Assembly: GCF_008312935.1 (NCBI RefSeq)
Contig: NZ_VSZO01000015.1
Coordinates: 124,001 to 188,000 of the forward strand
Length of the DNA: 64,000 nucleotides
Direction of reading: 5' to 3'
Source: Roseiconus lacunae
GTDB lineage: Bacteria > Planctomycetota > Planctomycetia > Pirellulales > Pirellulaceae
Below the pieces are notes generated by a model. It worked only from the letters and a program-made list of their open reading frames with translations, did not search any database and was not told the origin of the DNA. How positions within the stretch are numbered: position 1 is the first letter of the stretch; every line of letters starts with the position of its first letter. The translations under genes and the position numbers were made by a program. Positions 56,199 through 64,000 of this stretch are shown piece after piece.

Positions 56199-57320
56199 AT
56201 GCTACGTCCCTCACGACGAACGCTTACCCTTATGACGCTGGCGTGTCTGTGCGCCGTTTTCGCTGGGCCAGCCGCCGTTGCCGCTCCGCCCAGTTTGATG
56301 CGTCTGTTCGGGAAGGCCAAGCCGATTGAGAAAGCTGATTCGTATGTGCTGACCGAAGAAGATGGTCCCTGGTTGCTGCTGGCGACAACGTTTGTTGGCG
56401 AAAACGCAAAGCAGCGAGCGGAAAAGGCAGCGATAGAAATTCGTTCGAAACTGCGGCTGCCAGCCTTCATCTACCAGGAAGACTTCAATTTCACCGGGAC
56501 TGTCGACCGCGATGCGCAGACCGGGCGTCGAATGCGGTATGCCAACCCACATCAGTATGAAGCTTACGCGGTCTTGGTTGGCGAATACGATTCGGTCAAT
56601 CACGAGAGCATTGATCGTGATTTGGAAAAACTAAAAACCGTTCAGTTGGATGTCTTCAAAGACCCCAATGAAATGGCAGATGAATACAACACCGAAAGTC
56701 CTGCATCGGTGATCAAGGCCTTCGGTCAAAAGCTGTTCATGAATGCCAAAGGGAAGGCTCGCAATCCAATGGCGACTGCCTTCTTGACTCGCAATCCGAT
56801 GTTGCCGGAAGATTTCTTCCAACAGCCGGAAGTCGATTCCTTCGTCCAGGAACTCAACGAAGGAATGGATTACAGCTTGCTCGAAAGCAAAGGAAAGTTC
56901 ACCGTGGTGGTTCGTACGTTTGGTGCGTGCGGGACAATCGCCGGCGCAAAGAATTCGGAAAAGTTCAAGCCCAGTGCCGAACGGATGGATCAATTCGCTA
57001 GGCAGGCAGGGAAGATGGTCAAAGCGCTTCGAAAGCAGGGCCATGAAGCATATCAGTACCATGATCGTGATCGGTCGATTGTCACGATCGGCAGCTTTGA
57101 TTCACTTGGCCGAGAAATCGGTGGCCACTTCGAGTACAGCCCGGAAATCAAGCGAGTGATGACGGAGTTCAGCGCCTTGAACGCACCCAATTCGAGATCG
57201 CTCAACGGCGGCAAGGCCTACATGGCCAACCATGTCGCGATGATCCCATTTGACGTCCAGCCGGCACCGATCGCCGTACCGAAAGCCAGCAAACGCAGTC
57301 TGTACAGCGCCCTTCGCTAA
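56199..57320 (+). CDS. secreted protein of unknown function, possibly with two SPOR-like modules
   Basis: The 373-residue product has a signal peptide (SRRTLTLMTLACLCAVFAG, cleavage near AVAAP). Two segments look alike: GPWLLLATTFVGENAKQRAEKAAIEIRS (about 55-82) and GKFTVVVRTFGACGT followed by RMDQFARQAGKMVKALRKQG. Each shows a strand, then a helix, then a strand, as in SPOR-like peptidoglycan-binding domains. This is an inference from secondary-structure pattern. The ATG at 56199 gives a normal signal peptide; a GTG at 56154 would add 15 residues. A REP-like element with a nested 174-bp insertion follows. Confidence 0.75.
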   Translation: MLRPSRRTLTLMTLACLCAVFAGPAAVAAPPSLMRLFGKAKPIEKADSYVLTEEDGPWLLLATTFVGENAKQRAEKAAIEIRSKLRLPAFIYQEDFNFTGTVDRDAQTGRRMRYANPHQYEAYAVLVGEYDSVNHESIDRDLEKLKTVQLDVFKDPNEMADEYNTESPASVIKAFGQKLFMNAKGKARNPMATAFLTRNPMLPEDFFQQPEVDSFVQELNEGMDYSLLESKGKFTVVVRTFGACGTIAGAKNSEKFKPSAERMDQFARQAGKMVKALRKQGHEAYQYHDRDRSIVTIGSFDSLGREIGGHFEYSPEIKRVMTEFSALNAPNSRSLNGGKAYMANHVAMIPFDVQPAPIAVPKASKRSLYSALR

Positions 57321-57363
57321 GCGTTCGGCGCCATGATGCTTCGTTCCAAAGCGATTTTAGGAT

Positions 57364-57598
57364 TAGCCGCATGGCGTTAGCCACGGTTGCGATGCAATAA
57401 CCGGGCTAAGCAGGCAAACACGAGTCTTTGGGTTTAAACATCTGGATAACACCTTCCCGCTTACGGGAGGGTCGGACGAGCAAACGGCCGGGGAGGGTGC
57501 CCTCTCCGGGCCTGAAGGCCCGACTCTCCCAGTGGGAGAGTGAAATGACTTAAGCCGAATCTTTCGTGTTCAACTGCTTCACACCCGTCGGTTGATGA
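57364..57598. repeat. REP-like element interrupted by the 174-bp element, copy 3 (reverse)
   Basis: The REP head (57364-57389) and aaccgggc are followed by the 174-bp element in reverse orientation (57407-57580), and then the REP tail cacccgtcggttgatga. The intact arrangement is at 30008-30074. Copies 2 and 3 of the element differ at only about three positions by eye. The rest of the 57321-57957 gap has no gene. Confidence 0.88.
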
Positions 57599-57957
57599 CT
57601 CGAACCCGTATTCTCAAATGGAACGAAGCACTAGGCGTGCAATCATCCGATGAGCATTCAAGGTCGACGTACCGCGTCGGCCTTGTTTGCGTTTTCGGGC
57701 ATCGCTGGGGCCCGGGTTCGGTTCGACAAATTCTGCGGGTTCTTCCGAATGTATCAAGAAACCGGCCTCGATCGTCGATGAAAGAACCGTGAGAGGTCTT
57801 TGGCCTTGGTTCTCCGTCGTTGAAGTCTGCCGTAGCGGTGGCTTGACGACGGCTTTCGGTCAACCTATGCTTTCATCCTTAACCTTAAGGGCGGCAAAGG
57901 GTTACATCGTTCGCCCGTGCCCAATGGGAACAGGTGTAGCGATAACGGGAGTCGGGA

Positions 57958-58338
57958 GTGACCAAGAAAGACATCGTCCGAACCATTTCTGACGAAGTAG
58001 GCCTCACACAGCAACAGACCAAGAAGATTGTCCAAAGGACGTTCGATTCCATCATCGATACGCTTGTGCGTGACGGAAGGATCGAGCTGAGGAATTTTGG
58101 CGTGTTCGAAGTCAAGCCACGGGCGGCTCGCCGAGCGAGAAACCCGCGGACAGGTGACGAGGTGATCGTGCCCGAAAAGCACGTTGTGACCTTCAAGCCA
58201 GGAAAATACATGGAAGCCCGAGTGCAGGAAGCTGATCTCGACCACCCAGAAACACTGGGCTCGGCTGAGGAGCCTGCCGCACCGCTGGGATCCACGAACC
58301 CTTCCAACAAAATTTCCGGTCGCTGGGACGAGGATTGA
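57958..58338 (+). CDS. HU/IHF-family DNA-binding protein with acidic tail
   Basis: The 126-residue product begins at a GTG with gggag seven bases upstream. It has the HU helical dimerisation region ([19 protein letters not shown]), the beta-arm [22 protein letters not shown], whose proline sits at the DNA-kinking turn, and FKPGKYM closing the fold. About 35 acidic, disordered residues follow, absent from classical HU. HU proteins bend and compact DNA and assist many DNA transactions. The tail may modulate binding. The downstream lipoprotein gene starts 56 bp later and may be co-transcribed. Confidence 0.93.
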   Translation: MTKKDIVRTISDEVGLTQQQTKKIVQRTFDSIIDTLVRDGRIELRNFGVFEVKPRAARRARNPRTGDEVIVPEKHVVTFKPGKYMEARVQEADLDHPETLGSAEEPAAPLGSTNPSNKISGRWDED

Positions 58339-58394
58339 ACAGCGTCCGAACACCGGCACTGCAATAACGAGAAACGTTCACGGAGGAACGTCCC

Positions 58395-58613
58395 ATGCGT
58401 CGTCTATTCCAGATTACTATGCTCGCGGTTTGCGTCGGCAGCACCGTTGGTTGCATGTTGCCGATCTACTCGCCAAAACCCGAACGCCGTGTTCAGCAAT
58501 TGCTCTACACGTCAGAAGACATGCGATCCATCTTGGATGAATGGGAGCGGTTCTGGTTCTTGGACCAACCAAGTCACTTGACGCCGATCCGTACACACGG
58601 CGGCATCATGTAG
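58395..58613 (+). CDS. small lipoprotein of a planctomycete-type family
   Basis: The 72-residue product has a lipobox (LAVCVGSTVGC, Cys at 20). The short, probably helical mature part contains RRVQQLLYTSEDMRSILDEW and the distinctive ERFWFLDQPSHLTPIR and HGGIM. ggagg lies nine bases before the ATG. I recall this C-terminal motif from many planctomycete genomes, where it is uncharacterised. Small size and anchoring suggest a structural envelope role. It may share a transcript with the HU gene. Confidence 0.75.
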   Translation: MRRLFQITMLAVCVGSTVGCMLPIYSPKPERRVQQLLYTSEDMRSILDEWERFWFLDQPSHLTPIRTHGGIM

Positions 58614-58719
58614 CATCTGCGTTTAGACGCTTTGCTTCTGAACGGGTGTGCTTGAAGAGAAAGCCAGAGTTTCTGCCGGAACTGGCATCACGTTCCGGTC
58701 GAGCTCATGGGTTGTCATG

Positions 58720-58784
58720 AACGGCACGGACGCCATTGAATTCGAGTTGGTATCTTCCACGAGTTCAATAGCGTCCGTGCCGTT
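58720..58784. repeat. 21-bp inverted repeat with 23-base loop
   Basis: aacggcacggacgccattga plus a pairs with ttcaatagcgtccgtgccgt plus t, with one mismatch in 21. It follows the lipoprotein gene by about 107 bp and has no T-tract. It may stabilise or end that transcript, or be a protein-binding site. The surrounding gap has no gene. Confidence 0.6.
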
Positions 58785-58907
58785 TCGTCTGCGCCAATCG
58801 ATAGTGTCTGTCCGACATCGTCTTTTTTCACATGTCAGATAGACCGAGGGCGGTCAGTGGCACTCGCTGTGGTTGCCGCAAAACTGATCGAACGGATGGT
58901 AATCAAC

Positions 58908-58936
58908 AAAAACACCTTCCCGCGAGCGGGAAGGTG
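58908..58936 (-). terminator. Rho-independent terminator of the flagellar hook operon
   Basis: On the minus strand a perfect 10-bp stem (caccttcccg with cgggaaggtg, 4-base loop) is followed directly by five T residues. It lies 26 bp beyond the flgE stop codon. Confidence 0.88.
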
Positions 58937-58962
58937 GACGAACTTACTGCGGGTTTTTAACG

Positions 58963-60606
58963 CTATCGGATGATGTTGGTCAGTTCTTCCAGCATCTCGT
59001 CAGCGACAGTGATGGTTCTCGCATTGGCAGAAAAACCGCGTTGGGCGACGATCAGTTGGGTAAACTCCAACGCAATGTCAACGTTCGATCGTTCTAGCTG
59101 ACCACCCATGATCTGGCCTCGACTACCGGTTGCGCCCAGTCCCAAAGCCGGGTCGCCACTGCTGATTGATTTTTGGAAGTAGTTGGCTCCAACGGCTTCC
59201 AATGCTGCGGAGTTGGGAAAACTCGCAATGGCCAATTGAGCAAGTGGGAGTGCTCGACCGTTTGACGCAAGTCCGGTCAATTCCCCCGATGTCGATACGG
59301 CGACTGAAGACAAAGCTCCCGGCGGAATCCCGTCTTGGACTTGCGTCATCGTGTAGTCGGCCGCGAGGTGACTAATGTCGCTGAAATCGAGTTCGATTGT
59401 CTGAGGGTTGGTGATTCCGTTGATCTGAATTTCGATATTAGCGTCGCCGACCCCGTTGATGCCGGCAATCGCATAGCTACCGTCTTCGTTGAACGTTAGG
59501 TTGAGGACTTGTTCGTCGATCATCGTTCCGGAAGAACTTGGGATGCTCGCGGTAACCGACCAGGTATTGATCGTGTCTTTCGTAAACGAAAATGTCATTC
59601 GGTGGCTTTCGCCCCGCTCATCGAACATGTCCATCGAGACATCAAACGAATCACCGTTCGAGCCTTCGGTGTCGACGAACATCGAATTTCCGGAGAAATT
59701 CGTCGCGCCCGTGTTTCCCGCCACGTCTCGGAACGTCAGGCTCAACAGCGCTTCGCCGGTGTCATCCGCGGTCACGGTGAGCGTTCCATCGGGTTGTAGT
59801 GCTGCGGCAGCGTCGACAAGGTTTGCATTGAGCGTGTCAACGACATCTTGCATCGTTGCGGTGTCGGCAGGCAGAGTCGCGGTAAACGATGATCCATCGG
59901 GATTGGTTCCGACCAGTTCGATCGTATCGCCTGGTGCGTAAGGCGTCGTGTTGATCGTCAGATCGTTGATCAAGGTCGCACCGGTGGCTGCTCCGCCACC
60001 ATCTTCGAACCCACGGAAAGACGATAGCACCTCGGCTTCGGGCGGCGAAGAAGTGGAGGGCAAGTTACCGGTGAAATCGATGTTGGCAGTTTGCGTACCC
60101 GGTATGGCGGAACCGATGGGAATGTAGATCGTGTCGTCGCCTTCGGTTTGGAATTGAACTCCACCGTCACTCGCTTCGCCCAGGTTGCCGATTCGTTGAA
60201 CGAGGTATCCGGTTGCCGGATCGACCAATCGTCCTCGATCATCCAGGGCAAATGCACCCGCACGTGTAAAGACCGGCTCGCCGGTCGGTGTCATGAGTGT
60301 GAAGAAGCCTTCACCCTGAATCGCATAATCAAAATCGCCTGTCGTCGTTTCAAGTGTACCTGGGCTAAAGTTTCGTGTGACTTGGGCGGTTTGAACACCG
60401 GTTCCAATCGCCTGAGGGTTGATACCGCCGGCGGTGTCTGATGATGCCGAACCACTTCGGTCGACGTTGTAGACCAAGTCGCTAAACACGGTCGATTGTG
60501 ACTTGAAACCGACCGTGTTCATGTTGGCCAAATTGTTGGCCACCACGTCAAGTTTAGTTTGATGAGTACGAAGTCCAGTAATACCGGTCATCAAAGCTCG
60601 TGACAT
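58963..60606 (-). CDS. flgE: flagellar hook protein FlgE
   Basis: The 547-residue product has the N-terminal flagellar rod/hook motif (SRALMTGITGLRTHQTKLDVVANNLANMNTVGFK), a hook region with FDYAIQGEGFFTL, a variable middle (about 170-430), and the C-terminal motif ERSNVDIALEFTQLIVAQRGFSANARTI, the helical partner of the N-terminus. FlgE polymerises to form the hook that joins the flagellar rod and filament. The middle is longer than in enteric FlgE, giving 547 against about 400 residues. aagggg precedes the ATG. It is the third gene of the hook operon and is followed by a terminator. Confidence 0.95.
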   Translation of the reverse strand: MSRALMTGITGLRTHQTKLDVVANNLANMNTVGFKSQSTVFSDLVYNVDRSGSASSDTAGGINPQAIGTGVQTAQVTRNFSPGTLETTTGDFDYAIQGEGFFTLMTPTGEPVFTRAGAFALDDRGRLVDPATGYLVQRIGNLGEASDGGVQFQTEGDDTIYIPIGSAIPGTQTANIDFTGNLPSTSSPPEAEVLSSFRGFEDGGGAATGATLINDLTINTTPYAPGDTIELVGTNPDGSSFTATLPADTATMQDVVDTLNANLVDAAAALQPDGTLTVTADDTGEALLSLTFRDVAGNTGATNFSGNSMFVDTEGSNGDSFDVSMDMFDERGESHRMTFSFTKDTINTWSVTASIPSSSGTMIDEQVLNLTFNEDGSYAIAGINGVGDANIEIQINGITNPQTIELDFSDISHLAADYTMTQVQDGIPPGALSSVAVSTSGELTGLASNGRALPLAQLAIASFPNSAALEAVGANYFQKSISSGDPALGLGATGSRGQIMGGQLERSNVDIALEFTQLIVAQRGFSANARTITVADEMLEELTNIIR

Positions 60607-60789
60607 TCGTTTTGCCCCTTATGGAAACTCTAAATTGAGTGAAGTTGTCGATAGGTGTTATGTCTGATGGACGCTGCCGATCAGCAGCATTAGCGCCGAT
60701 TCATTCGGCAACGCTATGCCGATGAGCAACACTTATTGGTTCGTCGTGGTGACGACGCCACGGCGTCGCCGGTGGGAATGGCAAATTGA

Positions 60790-61158
60790 CTAGGCGGCCG
60801 CTTCACTAATTCGGGTGATCTGGTCCATGCCGACGGTGGCTCCGTCGACCATCAAGCGGACTTCGTTACCAGAAGTGAAAAGCTCCGAAACGGTTCCGGA
60901 TTGCAATTCGCCAGTAATCGGATGCGTGTACTCAACCGACTTCCCGATCATTCCAACGCTTTCTGACAACTGTTGCATTTGCATGAATTGGCCGAACGAA
61001 GAATTCAGATTCTCGATGCCTTCAAGAATCGAAAACTGAGTTAAATCGTTGACCATCTTTTCCTGGTCAACCGGATCCATTGGATCCTGGTTCTTCAACG
61101 AAACCGTCAGTAGTTGCAGGTAGTCAGTTCTTGCAGTTGACGATGAGATTCCGTCCAC
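60790..61158 (-). CDS. flgD: flagellar hook assembly protein FlgD (short form)
   Basis: The 122-residue product has the FlgD scaffold motif: TDYLQLLTVSLKNQDPMDPVD, then VNDLTQFSILEGIENLN. The shorter C-terminal part ends VGMDQITRISEAAA. FlgD caps the growing hook and admits FlgE subunits. This form lacks most of the C-terminal Ig/tudor-like domain of enteric FlgD (about 230 residues). It starts at a GTG with gaggag eight bases upstream, 11 bp after the fliK stop. The gap to flgE (183 bp) contains a diverged REP-like copy. Confidence 0.93.
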   Translation of the reverse strand: MDGISSSTARTDYLQLLTVSLKNQDPMDPVDQEKMVNDLTQFSILEGIENLNSSFGQFMQMQQLSESVGMIGKSVEYTHPITGELQSGTVSELFTSGNEVRLMVDGATVGMDQITRISEAAA

Positions 61159-61169
61159 ACTCTTCTCCT

Positions 61170-63254
61170 CTAGGCAACGATATCTAAACCGCTCGGTCGG
61201 TCCGTGCGGTCAGTGTTCATGGGGATGGTCGCTTGCGCCATTCGTGGTTGTCCGAACGAAGGGCGATTGTTTTGTTGTTCCGATTGGGCGTCGTTCGATG
61301 CATGCTGGTCAAACGAGATGTCGACGTCCAATGATTCATAACCCAGCTCTTGCAGGCTTTGAACCAATTGATCTCGGTGGCTCATCAATAGCTCGCTGGT
61401 CACCATCTCGCTGGCAATGATTTTTGCTTCGACCGCATCTTCGACATGCGAGACTTCGATCGTCAGAAATCCCAATTCCTGCGGATGAATTTCCAAATAG
61501 ACCGACTTGTTGTCAGTGACGGCACTCTCGACTGCCTCACCGATCGTTTCGCTGACCAAGCCAACGGCAGTCGCATCGGCAGTTCCGGTCAGCAGATCTT
61601 CAAGAGAAATGCTTCCGTCAAACTCCGTCGGTATCTCCGCCGCAGCAAGTGATGTCCCGCTGGCATTGATCGCGGCTACCTGATCGGATTCCAATGACGC
61701 ACGATCAACCTGTACTTCGAATCCCAAGCCGGGTTTGTTGCCTTGACGTGACTGAAGTCGCAACGTCTCTAAAGCCAAGGTGGTCCCAAAGGTATTCGAA
61801 TTACTACCGGTATCTTGGTTTAGATCGCTGTTCGCGAGATCGGCCGTTGCGTCGGCAGCTGTGTCGCCTTCAGTGGCGGCTGTTTCTAGGTTTGCTTCTC
61901 GTGCTAATCGGTACTTGTCAGCTTCTTCGACTGCTGCGGCAACCGAAAGCGTTGGCTGCTCGCTAACTTCAGCGGTGGCGACATCGCCGGAATCTCGATG
62001 AAAACCGTTGTGGAGATCAATCGCTTGGTCCACTACCAGATCAATGTCACCGTTCGATTCATTTCTTGCATCCGGTGCATCAACCTCCGGGCGCGCTGTG
62101 TCGATGGCAGCGTCGTTCGTCAGCTCTGACGAGATCGCTTCAGCACTGTTCGTTGCCGAGTCAATTCCGCTGCGCTTTGAATGGGGGTGGCTTTCGGAAT
62201 CGACAGCGGTGGCTTCCGGACTTTCGGCGATGGGGGAATCGTTTATGGAGTCGACCAAAAGATTCGGCGCATCTTCTGAAATACCGTGATCATCTAGTTC
62301 CTGAGAAGCTTCGGTATGGTCATTCAACGCATTTGGATCAGTAACAGCCGGAGTCAAATTCGCAGGCTCGGCAACCTCGGCAGAAACCCCGATTGAAGAT
62401 GTGGAAGTCGAATGATCATTCGCTGAACTGAGTTCTTCGCTTAACGATACAGACCGATCGGATTGGGGATCATTGGGTGACGAACTGTTCGCGTTAGATT
62501 CGCTCGGCTCGGTTGGGTTCGCGATCTGTTGAGCAGTAACTTCTGTGACTGCAATGTTCTCGGTGGCAGCGGTGTTCGTCACTGCTCGGCCGACGTGTTG
62601 ACGCAGCGTATGATCGGTGATCGATTGAATCGTTTCTGGCGAATTGTTGTCCGCCGAAATGTCGATCGTCACCGTCGACTGAAGTGTCGAATCCTTGACT
62701 GCTTCGCTCACCAAGTTGGTATCAATCGGGTGAGAATCAATCGCATCGGCATCGGCTGTTTGTGAAACCAGCGAGGTTTGCAATTGGTGAGTTTGCAGTG
62801 CGGTTGAAGTCTCACTCTCAAGCCACAATGACTCTTCGTCTAACTCAGGGTTCGTTTGAGGAAGGGTTTCTATCAGTGGATTTAGCGTCGCATTTTTGTT
62901 AGTGCCATTTGCGTCAGCGCTCGACGTTGCGTTTAGAAGCGTCGCCGCTGCATCAACAGCATCTATGTCAGACTGGAGTTCGGCTTCGGTCAATGGCGAC
63001 GGTGCAACGTCGTCTGATGCAACATCGGCTGTCTTGAGGGACGTCTCGATATCTGCACCGACATGGTTGCTTTGTAAAGCGGCAGCGGCATGTCCATCGG
63101 TTTCGCCGGTCGACGCTTGTGCGATGAAGGACTCGAATGTTTGAGTTACGTCACCTCCAATACCACCGGAATGACTGTTGGTGTCGGAGTGGGTAAAGGT
63201 AAGGCTACCTGCCCCGCCGGTAGCACCGAGCAACAAAGCGAATGGATCAGACAT
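61170..63254 (-). CDS. fliK: flagellar hook-length control protein FliK
   Basis: The 694-residue product is mostly low-complexity: Ser, Thr, Asp, Glu and Ala-rich to about residue 500, as expected for the ruler part. It ends in the conserved FliK C-terminal domain (about 570-665), with SVYLEIHPQELGFLTIEVSHVEDAVEAKI and LMSHRDQLVQSLQELGY. FliK measures the hook and triggers the switch of export specificity from hook to filament subunits. The first gene of the hook operon, it begins 40 nt after the inferred transcription start of a sigma-54 promoter. Confidence 0.88.
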   Translation of the reverse strand: MSDPFALLLGATGGAGSLTFTHSDTNSHSGGIGGDVTQTFESFIAQASTGETDGHAAAALQSNHVGADIETSLKTADVASDDVAPSPLTEAELQSDIDAVDAAATLLNATSSADANGTNKNATLNPLIETLPQTNPELDEESLWLESETSTALQTHQLQTSLVSQTADADAIDSHPIDTNLVSEAVKDSTLQSTVTIDISADNNSPETIQSITDHTLRQHVGRAVTNTAATENIAVTEVTAQQIANPTEPSESNANSSSPNDPQSDRSVSLSEELSSANDHSTSTSSIGVSAEVAEPANLTPAVTDPNALNDHTEASQELDDHGISEDAPNLLVDSINDSPIAESPEATAVDSESHPHSKRSGIDSATNSAEAISSELTNDAAIDTARPEVDAPDARNESNGDIDLVVDQAIDLHNGFHRDSGDVATAEVSEQPTLSVAAAVEEADKYRLAREANLETAATEGDTAADATADLANSDLNQDTGSNSNTFGTTLALETLRLQSRQGNKPGLGFEVQVDRASLESDQVAAINASGTSLAAAEIPTEFDGSISLEDLLTGTADATAVGLVSETIGEAVESAVTDNKSVYLEIHPQELGFLTIEVSHVEDAVEAKIIASEMVTSELLMSHRDQLVQSLQELGYESLDVDISFDQHASNDAQSEQQNNRPSFGQPRMAQATIPMNTDRTDRPSGLDIVA

Positions 63255-63304
63255 GGGGGTGAATGTATGGGAATCGGTCTCAAAAAATCGATTCCCGCCA
63301 CTTA

Positions 63305-63320
63305 GGCAAACGCCGTGCCA
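63305..63320 (-). promoter_or_regulatory. sigma-54 (-24/-12) promoter of fliK-flgD-flgE
   Basis: On the minus strand the sequence reads TTGGCACGGCGTTTGC, matching the consensus YTGGCACGRNNNTTGCW at every defined position except the last. Spacing between GG (-24) and GC (-12) is correct. It predicts transcription about 40 nt before the fliK start. The gene upstream encodes a sigma-54-dependent activator. The rest of the 63255-63643 gap has a short hairpin at 63370-63391 and no gene. Confidence 0.85.
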
Positions 63321-63643
63321 ATTGCACGCCGCGTCTCATTTAGCGGTTTTCAGATGGACCTAATTCTACAAGTCCGACAACCGGACTTTTTCGAAGAAGA
63401 CTCAAGTCCATCGAAGGAAAGAATTGCTTTGCAAGCAGAGCAACTCTTTCCCACATCGATGTCGCTTTCCACTTGCAACCACTGATTGAGTCACAGTTGA
63501 TTGCGATCATTTGGGCGAGTTGAGCATCGACCGAAAGACGCTAGCAGAGAAGAAGAGGGCGGTCAGAAATTCCCCGCTCATCGAGAGAAGACGGGTGTGA
63601 ATGCCACACGCCGCGTATTCAACGTTCAGAGATCGGCTAAGCT

Positions 63644-64000
63644 TTAAGCCGCTTTGGATTCAGATTCGATTTCGCGATAGCGACGCATCTTGTTGGTAAG
63701 CGTCCGTGGCGAAATTCCAAGTTTTTCGGCGACGACTTGACGATTTCCGAACGCCTTAATCGCGGCAGTGATGATTTGGCGTTCGACTTCATCCAAGTTC
63801 ATGTGTAGCCATTGGTTGGGAAGTCGTGCGTTCTCACTTGGAGGGCCTTGTTGTGGCGAATCACCTTTGCGTTCCAATTCAATCCCAAGATGATCCGTTG
63901 AGATCCGGGGTTGATCGGTGAGGACGCAGGCGCGGTGAATGACATTGCGAAGCTCTCGAATGTTACCCGGCCAATCGTACTTGGCGAGAAGCTTCATCGC
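63644..64000 (-). CDS. sigma-54-dependent transcriptional activator, C-terminal part (cut by right edge)
   Basis: The visible 118 residues are the end of an NtrC-type regulator. YDWPGNIRELRNVIHRACVL is the conserved close of the AAA+ domain. A linker follows, then a Fis-type helix-turn-helix: DEVERQIITAAIKAFGNRQVVAEKLGISPRTLTNKMRRY. The start, the ATPase core and any receiver domain lie outside the window. Its position directly upstream of a sigma-54 promoter for hook genes suggests a FlrC/FleQ-like flagellar regulator. Whether it is controlled by phosphorylation cannot be seen. Confidence 0.92.
   Translation of the reverse strand, partial: AMKLLAKYDWPGNIRELRNVIHRACVLTDQPRISTDHLGIELERKGDSPQQGPPSENARLPNQWLHMNLDEVERQIITAAIKAFGNRQVVAEKLGISPRTLTNKMRRYREIESESKAA

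Noticed and set aside
63370-63391. Hairpin with T-run (aagtccg, cggactt) read as a terminator
   Set aside because: The T-run is on the plus strand, but both flanking genes are on the minus strand; a terminator role there is unsupported.

Overview
The window looks like part of the chromosome of a planctomycete, most probably a member of the Pirellulaceae (Rhodopirellula, Novipirellula, Rubripirellula or a relative). The grounds are the combination of an exosortase with several PEP-CTERM proteins, a DUF1559 pseudopilin-like protein, a large dockerin-type protein whose N-terminus carries the LEQLENR motif, a TIGR03790-type protein, Gfo/Idh/MocA oxidoreductases with a twin-arginine signal, short planctomycete-style lipoproteins, and very frequent short intergenic repeats. 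This is recognition by eye; no database search was possible.

Region 1 (1-7060, minus strand) is a compact exopolysaccharide/exosortase operon. In transcription order it encodes an exosortase, a Wzc-like co-polymerase/BY-kinase, an EpsI-family protein, a membrane-anchored CapD/PglF-type nucleotide-sugar 4,6-dehydratase, a 71-residue ORF joined by ATGA overlaps on both sides, and a glycosyltransferase cut by the left edge. Region 2 (7567-19286) holds a 1428-residue TPR protein, a DegT-type aminotransferase and a PglD/NeuD-type acetyltransferase (with the dehydratase, a candidate bacillosamine-like pathway), two PEP-CTERM paralogues, a small secreted protein, a Wza-like export lipoprotein and another lipoprotein. 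Region 3 (19413-29599, minus) is a block of surface and secreted proteins: two more paralogous PEP-CTERM proteins, a giant dockerin protein that contains the same domain as the PEP-CTERM pair of region 2, a fifth PEP-CTERM protein, a lipoprotein, a DUF1559 protein and a small basic secreted protein.

Region 4 (30138-37999) has a TPR/O-GlcNAc-transferase-like protein, a Tat-exported oxidoreductase, a 948-residue unknown protein and a small coiled-coil protein. Region 5 (38446-44033, minus) is a TolQ/ExbB-ExbD-type operon starting with a TPR protein and ending with a membrane-anchored squalene-cyclase-like toroid protein. Region 6 (44488-58613) is mostly housekeeping plus small secreted proteins: SMC, a zinc ribbon, thymidylate kinase, a TIGR03790-like protein with a TPR-like insertion, a sixth PEP-CTERM protein, a metallophosphatase, a von Willebrand A protein, a secreted unknown protein, an HU-family protein and a lipoprotein. 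Region 7 (58908-64000, minus) is a flagellar hook operon fliK-flgD-flgE with a near-consensus sigma-54 promoter in front, a terminator behind, and the end of a sigma-54-dependent activator gene directly upstream.

Two families of intergenic repeats run through the window. One is a short palindromic REP-like motif (core GGCGTTAGCCACGGTT) in more than ten gaps. The other is a 174-bp element with imperfect terminal inverted repeats, present three times at exactly the same length. In one case the 174-bp element sits inside a REP-like copy, and the intact equivalent of that site is also in the window. No tRNA, rRNA or CRISPR array was seen.
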